This document shows, one piece after another, positions 46,423-58,300 of a DNA stretch of 64,000 nt. Origin of the DNA: Yamagishiella unicocca (Eukaryota > Chlorophyta > Chlorophyceae > Chlamydomonadales > Volvocaceae); the NCBI GenBank assembly GCA_003116995.1, contig BDSL01000056.1, positions 372,001 to 436,000 of the forward strand. The letters run 5' to 3'. Position 1 is the stretch's first letter; every line of letters starts with the position of its first letter. Both the position numbers and the translations under genes were made by a program. The notes beneath the pieces were generated by a model. The model had not been told where the DNA came from. It did no database searches and saw nothing but the letters and a program-made list of their open reading frames with translations.

Positions 46423-47695
46423 TTACCACGAGCGAGCCAGCCAGCCGGCCGCAAGCACGGCAAGCTACCTAGATAGCCCGCTCTGAACCCGAACCCGCCG
46501 ATACATCTACCTACATATCCGAAGGCACGCACGCGGCGGTGGCCCTGATCATTGCCAAGAATGCTGCTAGCTCGATAGACAGCTAGATAGCTAGACAGTG
46601 CCGCAGGCGTCGTGCGTCGTCTTCCGTCCCTCCCTCCGCAACTCCTCGCGGTGTTTGTGGGTGGTAGATGACGCGCTATAGCTTACTTCTGGTGCTGCTA
46701 TGGACGCATACATACATATGCATAACGTACGGTCGGGTGGAATGTACGGGCGGGTGCTGTTGCGGGAAGCGGAACTTGCTTGCTTGGTGGCTGCCGTCAT
46801 GTTCCATTCCGAACAACAAGTACATGCATGCATGTATGTGGCTGGCTGGCTTGGGCGTCTGTTTACACACACTACATACATGCGCAGCGCTCCGCCGGTC
46901 AGGCGGGCATGAACGACGTAACACCACGGGCGTGGATGGATGAGGAACGCAGGCGTGGATGAGGAACGCAGGCGTGGGCGCATGAGGAATGCATGCATGG
47001 ATGCATATGGCGAATCTCGCGTCGCTACCTCCGTCGAGTAGTCTGCCAAGCACGCATACACCTACGCTACACCTACGGCACCTACCTACTGCCGGCGGGA
47101 TGCACGCAGCAGCGCCTTCTGCCTGCCCGCGAAATGCTAGCTGCATACAAGCGTTAGGACGTACCTCATAATGGCGGTGGGTGGCTGGGTAGCTGCTGCT
47201 GCTGGCGCTGATTAGCAACGTACGCGTGCACCTGCTGAACGCTCGCTCGCGCCATTAGCTGGCAGCAGGTCATTCGCGGCGGTTGTGATGTCGTACATCC
47301 GTACGTGTCGGACGGCGCGGTGGGCGGCGGATCCTATGTACAACATGTATGAAGAGGTGGTCGGTTAGTTGCAGCAGGTAGGGCAGGTGAGTGGTTCAGC
47401 AGGTGACGGCGGCGGGAGGGGGGAAAGTGTGTGCGTGTGTGTGTATGTGGTTGCGCGATGCATGATGAGCCGCGCCTTGCCGTACGCACGGGGATGGGTG
47501 GAGGCGAGCAGCACGCACCTAGGCGAGTGGTGGACTGCTGCTGCCGTCACTCCCACCTACCTTGCTGGCTATGTCTGCCGGTGGTGCGAGGGGGTCACGG
47601 ATCATCCCGTGTATGTGTACGATTATACCTGCTTTGTGCCGTTCTTCCGAGAGAGCGAGCTTTACCGCTCGGGTGGCTGGGTCGGTCCCATCCAG
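46423..47695. other. Probable 3' UTR/intergenic stretch after the HSPA12-like gene
   Basis: No supported ORF was found. The sequence is rich in short CATGCATG/GTACGTA-type motifs and a 12-bp GAGGAACGCAGG duplication near 46945. No TGTAA motif was found after the stop in this stretch. Confidence 0.35.
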
Positions 47696-48004
47696 TCATC
47701 TGCTGCTGCCGCGTCGCAGCCGGGCACGGGAAGTAAGCAGCAGCGGCTGCTGCTGCGTTCTCCGCAGCGTTGCGGCTGTAGCTGTTTGCGTTCGACGCAC
47801 GTACAACGGAGTAGAGAGTGTTTGTTTTCGTCTGGTCGTTGGTTCCCGTGCGTCGTCGACGTAATAACCTAGAAGTTGGAATTGGTCCTTGTCTTTTAGG
47901 GCATCAAAGATACCAGTTGGGAATGTCGTTGGTCTCTTTCCAGGCATAAAAGAAACATCGGTTGGGAAAGTCGTTGTCGAGGAGATGTTTTTGTACGTAG
48001 ACAA
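47696..48004 (-). CDS. Coding-looking fragment, unrecognised
   Basis: The minus strand between about 47868 and 48004 reads TTFPTDVSFMPGKRPTTFPT then GIFDALKDKDQFQLLGYYVD. It has balanced composition and an internal repeat (TTFPT twice), unlike the low-complexity shadows around it. A donor-like CTAG|GTTATT follows FQLL. It lacks a start and a family assignment; a mobile-element gene fragment is the likeliest explanation. Confidence 0.25.
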   Translation of the reverse strand: MSTYKNISSTTTFPTDVSFMPGKRPTTFPTGIFDALKDKDQFQLLGYYVDDAREPTTRRKQTLSTPLYVRRTQTATAATLRRTQQQPLLLTSRARLRRGSSR

Positions 48005-48354
48005 CAGGGCTCGCCCGGCCCGCCCTGGACTAGGTCATGGCGACCGAGCTGCAACGAAGGAAGGCTGCTTGCCAACTTCCGTATCACTCGCCACTTCTCC
48101 CATGGTGCGGACCGGGCCGTTTTCGAGAAAAGTGTATAAGCACGTATATGAAGTTTGCGTATGCCCTAGTTTCGAGGGCCGTGTTGCAAGGTGGACGCGC
48201 GTGGATGTGGAGTTCATTCCCAGCAGGTCTCAGCTGTATGTGGACAGTGGGCGCGATAGGAGGCCGCGATGAGAGCCACTCGGCCGTCAAAAGCGTCTGA
48301 TTATTAATAAGATGTTGCGGTGTCCTCGGAAGCCCGGGCGAACTCAAGACAAGA

Positions 48355-48420
48355 AGAGGGGCCCTTGTCCGTGGCCTAATGGGTATAAGAGACCCAGTAG
48401 ATGCCCCAAAGGTAAGGGCA
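48355..48420 (+). other. tRNA-Arg-like A-box segment (SINE head candidate)
   Basis: GTCCGTGGCCTAATGGGTAT followed by AAGAG resembles the D-arm of eukaryotic tRNA-Arg and matches the A-box pattern. No matching B box or acceptor closure was found downstream, so only a tRNA-derived repeat is suggested. Confidence 0.3.
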
Positions 48421-49386
48421 CATGAAAGCCCCAAACGGCAGAGAGACGCCACCCTGGCCACAACATAGCAGCCACGACTCGACAGCCACAGCCAACGGAC
48501 TGGATGACCGCCAGGCACCACAAACGTAACGCACGCCCCGCACGAAACGGCGGGGAAGCGTGACAACAATCAGCGAGTGCAGAGCAGCCCAAAAGGAAGG
48601 TCGGCATGTGGCAGGGGGCCCGATGGGCCAGACAACGACACGGATCACCGCCAACCACCGAACGAAGCGGGATTTTCCCCAGACAAGTCCGTAGACTTCT
48701 ACTGCTGGTGCCGAATAAACCTTTCGTTCTTCAAGGAATGAGCAGGGGACAGCAGGTCCCCGTACGGCTGAAGGACTGAGCTTGACAAAGATAAGGAGCG
48801 CAGGCCTGATGCCAGAGTCGTGTCGGCGTACTTGTCACAGTTGCTCCAAAACTCCATACACAGCATGCTTACAACCCCCACAAGCCAAAATATCAAAAGT
48901 TTGTCGGAAACTGTCGCATCAAACATTGCAACTTCCTTATTTTCAAGCTTCATGAGAATGACGCCGTTGCGTTGAACTTGTGATCGCGTATCAAATTACG
49001 CAATCGGATACGGCTCGGTCTCGGGGCGCCTGGGCCTTACTTTGTTTCCCAGTCAGTCGATGCCAAAGGTGAGCCATGTATGTCCCCGACCTCAAGAAAT
49101 ATTTCCTACATTTTTTATTCAACCTCAACCTGCTTGGAAGCTGTGGCGGTCTGGAAATTGCTGATGCGTCACAGCGATTCGTCCAACTGCGATTCGTCCA
49201 ACACTTTTAGAAGGCGACCTTGGGTGCCAATAGCCGCAGCACTGCCTGATTAAAAGAGTTCGTCATAAACAGATCAGTCCTGATGTCGCTGTGATGATCC
49301 CCTTGCAAGCGGCAATCTTCTGTCGTTCCGAGCTTTTCTGAGGGCAAGCTTCAAGTCGCATCAGTTATTCGCGAGCCACATTTGGG
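48421..49386. other. AT-richer stretch upstream of the kinase gene; no supported gene
   Basis: A minus-strand ORF at 48699-48953 starts MKLENKEVAMFDATVSDKLL and contains a hydrophobic stretch (IFWLVGVVSMLCM) that could be a membrane segment, but nothing supports it as a gene. The rest should include the kinase promoter. Confidence 0.3.
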
Positions 49387-52300
49387 ATGCCATTGCTGTC
49401 ATGCTTCCGTGGGAAGGCCGTGCCCGAGCTGGTCGAGCCTCCCCAGCAGCGCTGCACGCCCCAGCAGCGCTGCCATCCTCAGCAAATGTGCCTGATTGAG
49501 GTATCGGATATGAAGGTCATGGCCTATGAAGCGCCACGAGCAGCAGCCTCAGCACTTGCCCTCATCGCGGACAGCAGCAATGGCGACCCAGGTCGACCCT
49601 GGGTAAGTTACCCTTGCGTAATGTCTCTTGTCTATCTATCGCGCTGCTTTAAAGATCGACTGCTGTGGCAGGGACGAAAAGCGTCTGTCGGACGAGCAGG
49701 ATTGCACGGGGCTTGGCGACAGACTTACGATGTTGGCTGCACGCAGGTCAATGAGTCTCTTATCACGCTTATACATCTGCTCACGACACTGGATGGTGGA
49801 TGGTGGTCTGCGCTGTCTGAGGCATGCCAGGCAACGTGTGAACACCTTGGCGCGGATCATGCGTGGTGGGTATTGTTAACTGCCGGTAATGTGTTACGCG
49901 TGGGGTCATTGCTAAAGGCACTGCCCCGCATTGCTGAGCCAGAATGTTTGACGGGAGTTAAATCGACCGCGCAACTATGTGCTTGGCACGGCTTCGATGC
50001 CATCGCCGCGAAGCAAGGCTGAAACGACCGAATACATGTTTTATATAACAGGGCAGGGCAGGTTTGTAGCTCTGCCGGCGCGCAAGCTCGCATCAGAAAG
50101 CTTTGTGCTGCGGACCTTCTAGCCAACAACCATGGGTCCACCAGTACTGAAAAGTGCAGCCAATTGTTCTCAATCGCCTCGAGCCAATTATAGTTGGTTG
50201 TATGGTCGTCAAGCGCCTGCGGCGGCGATTTGTGGACAGGGAAGGATGCCGTCTCGCCGGGCCGAGCCAGCCAGGGCCTCGGCATAGGGCATGGAGAACG
50301 TGTGTAGGGGTTGACGGGGTTGTATTGTCGTATAATGATGGCGTAAGGGTGTCGACGAGGCCCCGCCGTACACACATGCTCGCAGTCCGCGCGCATAAAC
50401 CAGCACGTGCCAGCCAGTTGCGTGCATGTCCTTGCGCATACCCCGTCCTGTCTGATTCGGCGCCATGTGTTAAACTACGTCGCTTTCGGCGTTAAGTACC
50501 AAAAAGACGTCTGGATCACAAACGTCACAGACTGCTTCATCACAACGGACGCAACAGCTGGCCGCGGTGCGCCCGTCGCCAAGGTCCGCAGCCCCCCACG
50601 TGACCCCGTGCACCTACCGCTGTCGCCGACCTGCCTCCCCCTCCCCCCGGTGCCTCCCGCCTCCTCTTCCTCCCGACCACTGCCTGCAGCGTCTACGTCT
50701 TGAGCGCCGCTGACTTCTGGGCGGCAACGGCGGCATGCGCCGGCGTGGGCGCGTCAACGACGGCGGGGCGGGCGTTCAGCTCCGACCCGCGGTTCAACGG
50801 GTCAGCCGCTGCGGCCATACTGCGGGCACGAAAGGTAGTGATGCCGTGCGTTTATGCCGTGGGCGTTACTTTGAGGTGTCGTCGTACGAAAGTCAAGGCA
50901 TGTGGCATACGACGATACGAGGGCCCCCGAGCGGGGTCCTCATCACTGTGGTGCGGCAGTGGTCCAGCTGCCCACGTGTGTCCCTCATGAGCCCCGTGCA
51001 GCACCCCTGCAACGGCTGCTTGGTTGTCATTGCGCACATCGCTATTGCCGCTGATGTAGCTTCTGCTGTTGCCAGCTGTCGCGAGGAAGCTTTGTCCACC
51101 ACCTGAATCTGCCATAGACTGCTTCTGGTGCTATTCTTGAGGAGTTTGAGTGTTAATTCATGATACCGACTCCGCCGCTGCTGCTGCTGCTGCTGCTTCT
51201 GCCGCTGCGTCTGCTATTGCTGCTGCTCACATCAGGACTATCCGTCCGAGACGATGGTCTATCGAGACTGCGCCCAGATCTCCTCGCGTGGCAGCGGCGA
51301 CACCTCGATGGGGCAGCGCAACTCGGATGAGCTGCCCGGCGACTGGCAGCTGCTGCAGGAGGAGCACGGCATGAGCCACTTCGCGGCCGTCGCGTTGACC
51401 AACGGCGTGGGCGAGCCGATCGCCGTGCTCAGCCTGGCGGCCAAAGGTGTGTACGACGGCGTACGACAAAGCCGGAATCCGCTTGATTCCTGGGTGTTTG
51501 AAGGGTTTGACGGACAGCTGGGATCCTCATCGTTGCGAGGGAGGTGTAAGAGAGCTGCGGACGACTAAGTATGTCATGAGAAGGAACCTAATATACCAGC
51601 ATGCCTGAGGGTCTTGAAAAAGTATGCGAAAGGCTTGGCAATGGATGGCGAGGGGCCCGGCATTAGGTTCAGTTGGTTTTCTTGGACAGGTCAGGAGAAC
51701 GACCTGAAGGGGGGCCGGTTTGCGTGCAGACAGCGTTCCTTTTTATACTTTGCCTGGAGGACGGGACGGACTGGGTGTGCCGTTGATGCACATCGGGCAG
51801 GAGTGGGCAGCCAAGCAAGGATGGCGCTGGCGTCCAGCGAAAACGTAGAACGGAGAGTGGGGTGGCGAACTATGCGGGGTGGCGGACTGTGCGTGTGCGC
51901 TTGGATAAGCCATTGACAGACGGGTGGTTAGGCGCCAGCTGGCTGTGTCGAGCGGATTGGCTGCGTGCGCTTTGCGCGGCCGCCGTCGCCGAAGCCGCCG
52001 CTCAGTGACTGCGCCGAGTTGGAAGCCGGAGTTAACAGCCAAGCACGGGCGGCGCAACCTGCGCATGCACGTGATCTGCAGGGCGCCGATCTGGAACCTA
52101 GTTTGCGAGCCTTGTCGCCGCCGTGTTGCACACGTTGTGTCGTACGCCGCTGGCACTCCGTCACGCGCCGTCCCCCCCCCCCATGTGCTTCGTTCCGCCC
52201 CCAGGCTCCTCCCGCCCCGCCAGCTGGACCCCCGAGGCGCTGCACTGCGTGGTGGGGCTGCTGTCGACACACATCCGCCGGGCGCAGCTGGTGCTGGCGT

Positions 52301-55300
52301 CGAGCGCGCTGTCGCAGCTGCACGCCGCCTCCACCTTCAGTGACCTGGTTTGTGCGGCGGCGGAGGCGGCGGTGGACGCCGCTGCGGCAGTAGCCTACGT
52401 CCGGGGGCAGAGCCGGGTGGCGTTCATCGGCGCGGTGAGTGCGTTCGATGCACCCGAAGGCCCCAAAACCCCACCTGCGCTGGCGTCGGTGCGCGGATAG
52501 CGGCGTGAAGCATCTGACAGCTCCTTATGTTGTATCGAGGTGGGGTTTGGCAACCCCAACAGACCCACAGACCCGCCTGTGTGCGGTAGTAAGCGACAAA
52601 CGTCGAACTCCCTGGCGTCGTACTCATTGGTATGAAAAGAGGCTCTTGAGCCCACGGTTCCCGGAGCCGATCCGTCTTCAGCACGATTCGAACCTTTAGC
52701 AGGCGGGTCAGTTTGCCTGCCAGCCTGGACGCATCGCCCCGGAGTCATAGCATGTGCGGGTACCTGGCCCTCTCTGCGGGTACCTGGCCCTCTGTGCGGG
52801 TACCTGGCCCTCTGTGCGGGTACCTGGCCCTCTGTGCGGGTACCTGGCCCTATGTGCGGGTACCTGGCCCTTCCGCTACATCGCTTCACCCCACCTCACA
52901 ACGCCCCCTCAGGATATTGGCGCCGCAGCCATCTTCCAGCAGCAGCACCAGGAAGGCGATGTGGCGGCTGCCGTGCCGGCGCTGCTGAGGGCGCGGCGGA
53001 GCAGCTGCGAGTTCATCACGATCGCCAACGCCTCGCGAAGGTCGGTGACCACAGCCACGTTCACGAGGTGCAGCATGGACCTGGCCGGAACCGCAACAGC
53101 AGGTGAGCCGGGGCGCTGGAGGGAGAGGGTGGCGAGAACAGCCCCGTCCGTAACACGGCGTAGGAGACGGAGGATAGGAGCTAGGCTGCGAAGGGATTTG
53201 GGACGCGCGTTCGAGTTGTGCGCGCCGGAGGATTTTGGGTTGACTACTGAAGGCTTGTGGACGCGGCCCGTCTGCGTCGTGCTAGAGGAAAAGGAGCAAA
53301 CAAGCTGCCGGCCCATTTTTTGCTACCATCATTTGGGGCGCGCAAGGGAATCTCCTTGGATGGGTTGTGGGCTGGATGTTTGGGCGCGAGATGCGCAGCA
53401 ACCCGGCTTCGTCCCAGCCCGCGCACAGACCGGTATCGAGGGGGTCGGTATACTTTACCCACCTTGGCGCGTGGCGCGAACCGCGCCGCCCGGGTCTCTG
53501 AGAAACCGCGACGGCACCACCAGCAGCGGCACCCGCAAGCCCAAAATAACGCGGGCCGGAGGGGGAGGAAAGCGTTTTGACACGACGTGTGAAGTAGGAA
53601 ACCGGAAGGGTAAAAGTGGAGGGGGGTGCGCGCGGGCGCCAAGCGGTCTTGTCCCGGGCCGAGGCTGAGCTGTTGTTGTTGCTGTGTGTGCTGGGTCGCG
53701 TTGGGAGGTAAGGGAGCACAGGCGTCAGCTTTGGCAGGTGCAGGTGGCGTGGAGGTGGAGCTCCCGGCCCTGATAATCGTCATCACCAAATCCTCATCGC
53801 TACGGCTATGGCTCCAGGGGGGGCGCGGTCGCAGCCGCGGCTCCGAAGTAACGCGGAGGTGCCGTACTTTGGTGCTGTGGGTGACGTTGACGTTGACGTT
53901 GCAGTGTTTAAACGACACCGCCCCCCCCCCCCGCCGTCCCCGGACCCCCCGCAGACGGCTTGAAGCGGGAGTCCTGGACCCCGCGGCAGACGGCCGCGAA
54001 CCTGCCTTCCTTCACCCTGCCATTTCCAAAGGTGCGCTTGCGGGGCCAAGTCAGGGGGGGCTAGCGAGGCAGCCAGTGGCCCGACACGGGAGGGGGACAG
54101 GAAAAGAGCGTTGCTCGGTGTTGGTGAGGGGTTGCAAGGGAAACCCGTGTACGAAGGAGGAAAACCGTTTGGGACATACGCTCGGAGATGCATGGTTGCG
54201 GAAACTCTAAGTCGGCCGTATGTCCGCCCTCAGGCGGGTTCGAGGGAAACCCGTGGATGTCCGAAAAAAACCGTTTAAAAACAGAAGTTTTGAGATGCAT
54301 GCTGGAGAACTGGGTTGGGGATACGAAAGCCGAAGGCGGGGGGGCCGTACCGGTTGGGGCGGGTCCATTCGCCGCCTGGAGTACCGCTGGCTGGGACCCT
54401 TCGTGCGCCTGCTATCGCACGTCCGTGTTTTCATGTCGTGGTTGGCTGTTGGCGCACGGTCGTTGGCGGTTTGTGGAGGGAGCACCCGGCAAACCGCCCC
54501 CCCCCACACACACACTGGGGTCGGCGCTACTGTGGGCTTTCGATACCGCACCCACCCACCCCGAGGAGGGGCGGACGCAGTGCACCGTACGACAACGAAC
54601 GACAACGATACTCGTCGGCAGGGGCTTATGACCCAGCGGCTCGGCAGCTGTCGGTTCACCGGTTTGCCCGCTACCTCTTGCCCTCCGCGGCCACCGTCCA
54701 CCCTCCCTGGCGCCCGCCCTGCGCCCTCCCCTCCTTAAACCCAGGGTGGTGCCTGCAAGGGCCACACCCTCACCCTGCACAAGACGCTGCTGGGGGAGGC
54801 GCTGTCGAAGCAGGTGGCGGGGCTGTGCATCGACGACTGCCAGGCGTACACAGTGGTGGGTGGTCGGGGTCTCCGCGGGTTAGGAGGCAGCTGGAGCAGG
54901 ACCACGGCTGAGATGCGCCTGCGGGCAGAGCGCTGAGGCGGCATTGAGGGTGCGGCAGCAACACCAGCCGGGACAGTGCGAGTGGCATGAGGGTTGCTCC
55001 GTGCGTTGGACAGTGCGAGTGCGTGCGGGGCTGGCGTGAAAACCGTTGACACGAAAAAGACAGGATAGTGCGTGCGGGGGGGGTTTAAGCCCACGGTGGC
55101 TAGGAGACCGCAAGTGGCGCGCGTGTAATCGGTGGGAGACACGTCATCCCCCGCAGTCGACCCCCGCTCCCGTCCCCGTGTGCATTTTCGCCTACGTCCC
55201 TCCATTTTTGCCTACACCAACCCATATTTTTCGCCAACCCATCCCTGTGTGTATTTTTTCGCCAACCCCTTCCCCTCCTGCGCTCCCCGTGCTGCTCCCC

Positions 55301-58300
55301 TCCTCCCCCCCTCCCCCCCCAGACCACCAAGGCCTACCCTCGCGACCTGGTTCTGTCCCGCGGTGCGCTGATGCCCACCTCCCTGGCCCTGGCCACCATC
55401 AGCGACCACGACAAGCCGCTCATGGCGCTGTACGTCACTTTCGGAGCCGCAGTGGCGCGGCCGCTGCTGCAGGCGGTGGTGCAGGAGCTGCAGCAGCTGC
55501 TGCAGGTCAGACTGCGTGATGTGTGCATGTGTGCGATGTTCCGTAACTGTGTATGTGTATGTGTATGTATGTGTGTGTGGGGGGGGGGCGGTAATGTTCC
55601 CAGTGGCGGCGGGATGTGGTGACGGCGGTGCTTCAGATGGCACCAGCAATAATATTTTGGCTACCGGTATCTTCATGATTGAATATATTCTGATAACGTG
55701 TCTCTGCCAAGCAAACCTGGCCGCCGTTGTCAGCGGGTCAGCCGATAGGCCCGGCACAGTGCACCGCCATTGGCGCTTCAGCTGCTGCTGCCAATTGAAA
55801 GACGCGGTAGCCCCGATAATTCGTTCGCGTGATTCAGGAAGTAAGTCCGGCCGGACTTCCGTCTTCTCATTCGCGAACGGACTCGGCGGGCTACCGCAAC
55901 GACATCCTGCAGGCGCAGCCGCGCACCAGCATGCCCCCGACACGGCTGCGCTGCCATCCACGGCCCCCTCCCGCCCCCTTTCTCTTACCAAACCCCCCGC
56001 CCCCCCCTCGCGGCCCCTGCTGCAGGCAATTCTCCCCACCATCAAGGCCAAGCTCAGCGGCGCCCTGCAGCCCGAGTACGACTTCCTGGGCACACAGCTC
56101 CAGGTGGGGAGGGGGAGGGGGAGGATGAGGTTTGTGGGGGAAATCCCGTGGGAGGGGGTGGGGAGGGATGTGTTTAGGGCTTCATGGTTTTATGGTTTAG
56201 GGTTTTATGGAGTGGGGGCCTCCTTGGGGACGAGGTGCCTCCTAGGGGAGAGGGGAACTGATAACCCGCGAATCCACGGCCGACAAAGCAAGGGCGTTGA
56301 AGATGGTGGTCTAGAGGAGCGGGGGGTGCCGCCTGGGAGAGGGGGGTGCTGCCTGGGAGCGGGGGGGTGCCGCCTGGGAGCGGGGGGGTGCTGCCTGGGA
56401 GCGGGGGGGTGCCGCCTGGGAGCGGGGGGTGCCGCCTGGGAGCGGGGGGTGCTGCCTGGGTTGCTGACCAGCTCGAGACCCGGGGAAGCACAGTCGCACC
56501 ACACCGGGTACCTGCACCCTCCCGTTCTCCCAACTCCCCGAGGCATGCATGGGCTCTCTCCCTCGGCCTTGGTATCCTCCTTGGCTGCCTGATCGGGCAA
56601 CACGCACCTCAAAGCCGCCAGGTCCTTGATTGGTGTACGGCCTCAACGGCACCCTTCCCCGTGGCTGCGCTCACTCACTCTCGGCCCTCCAAAGCCCGGT
56701 CCCGTGGGTCGCTGTAGCACCCGCTGCCTCCCCAACGCTCGCCTGCCCTGGCTTACGCCATGCAATGCCGTGGAGCTCCTGTCGTACCGCCGGTGTGTAT
56801 CGGGACGCACCCCCCCCTTCGCTCCCTCCGTTTACACCATGGTGTAACCGGGTCTCCTCGCGCCCACCCTCCTCCTCGCGGATTCGCGGATTCTCTTATA
56901 AACCCCCCTCCTCCCCCTCCGCCGCCGCGGATTCCCTTATAAACCCCCCTCCTTCCCCCCCTCCCCCTCCCCCGCCGTGTTAGGACGCCATGAACCGGCG
57001 GGCTGGCTCCACCCGGCCACATCCGCATCCGCCCGCTCACGCCGTGTCCGGAGAGGTGCTGTCCGACAGGTCGGGCACGGGAGTCGACGCCGACAGCTAC
57101 CCGCCCGAGCAGCAGGGGCCCCGAATGCTGTCCTTCATCCTCAACCTTGGCCCCACAGCCGCGACGACAGCAGCTGGGGGCAAGGCGGCGGCGGGTGAGT
57201 GGGCGCTGCAGCCGGGAAGCGGAGAGGTTGGCAATTGGGGGTTGGGAGTTGGGGCGCCTTCGCCTGGAATCCGCACGCACCGTTATACCGTTTTACCGTT
57301 CTCGCAACGCACGACACGCACGACCGGGCGGCGGCGGCGGCGGCGGCGGCGGCGGGAGAGCGGAGTTGTGGCAGCCCGTCGCCGCCAACATCCGGGCCGG
57401 GACGGTTTTAGGTTCCGATACTTCCTTCCTGCATTAATCGACGAGGCCAGGAAGGGCGCCCCAAGGCCATCTCCACCCCCTCCGGCGCCTCCGGCACGAA
57501 CTGCACCCACCGCCCTGACCTCACTCCTGCTTGCGCCTTAGCCCGCCCCCCACCTCGTCGTCCGCGACCAGCTATCAGCCAGCCAACGACCCGCTATCCG
57601 CCCTTCGTCGCCAACTCCGTCGATACCTCCCCTCACCCGTCCCACACATCGCTCCCGCGCCGCCCAACCGCCAGGCAACGCCCTGGACATCCCGGCGCGA
57701 CCCACGGGTCTGTTTGCCCGCACCAGCTCCCCGCCGTTGGGGCCGCAGGCCGCAGCCCCCCTGGAGCGCCCCTCTCCCTCCTGCGCGCCCCGGACCCCAA
57801 CGACGACCGCGGTCAACACGCACCCCACCCTCAGCGCCGGCAGCCAGCAGAGCCCCCGCGTGGCCAGCGCCGTCTCCTTCTTCCTACAGGGCACCCAGCA
57901 GGCGCCGCAGGGGGGGGGGAGCCGCGGCCAGGAGGCCACAGGCGACGGCGACGGCGCGGCTGCGTTCGAGGGTGATATGGACATGGAGTTTGCGGCCCGG
58001 CGCGGGTCCTCGTCGCAGATCGAGCCGGGCGCCCGCGCGATGTCGGCGTGTGATGGCGGGTTGGAGCCCAACCGTCGCCTGCTGGCGCGGCTCACGCAGA
58101 GGAGCGTGTCGTTCCGGCTGGAGGCGGCGCAATCGCCGCGAGGTGGGTGGGGGTGGGGGGGTGGGGAGGGTGGGGGGGTGCTGGGGCCGTACCCGGGTAG
58201 GCGGGCTGGGGGGTGCACTGGGGTTGGCGGGGGGGGAGAGAGAGGGGAAGGAACGGGCTGAAGGGTGCACTGGGTTTGGCCGGAGGGGAGAGAGAGGGGA

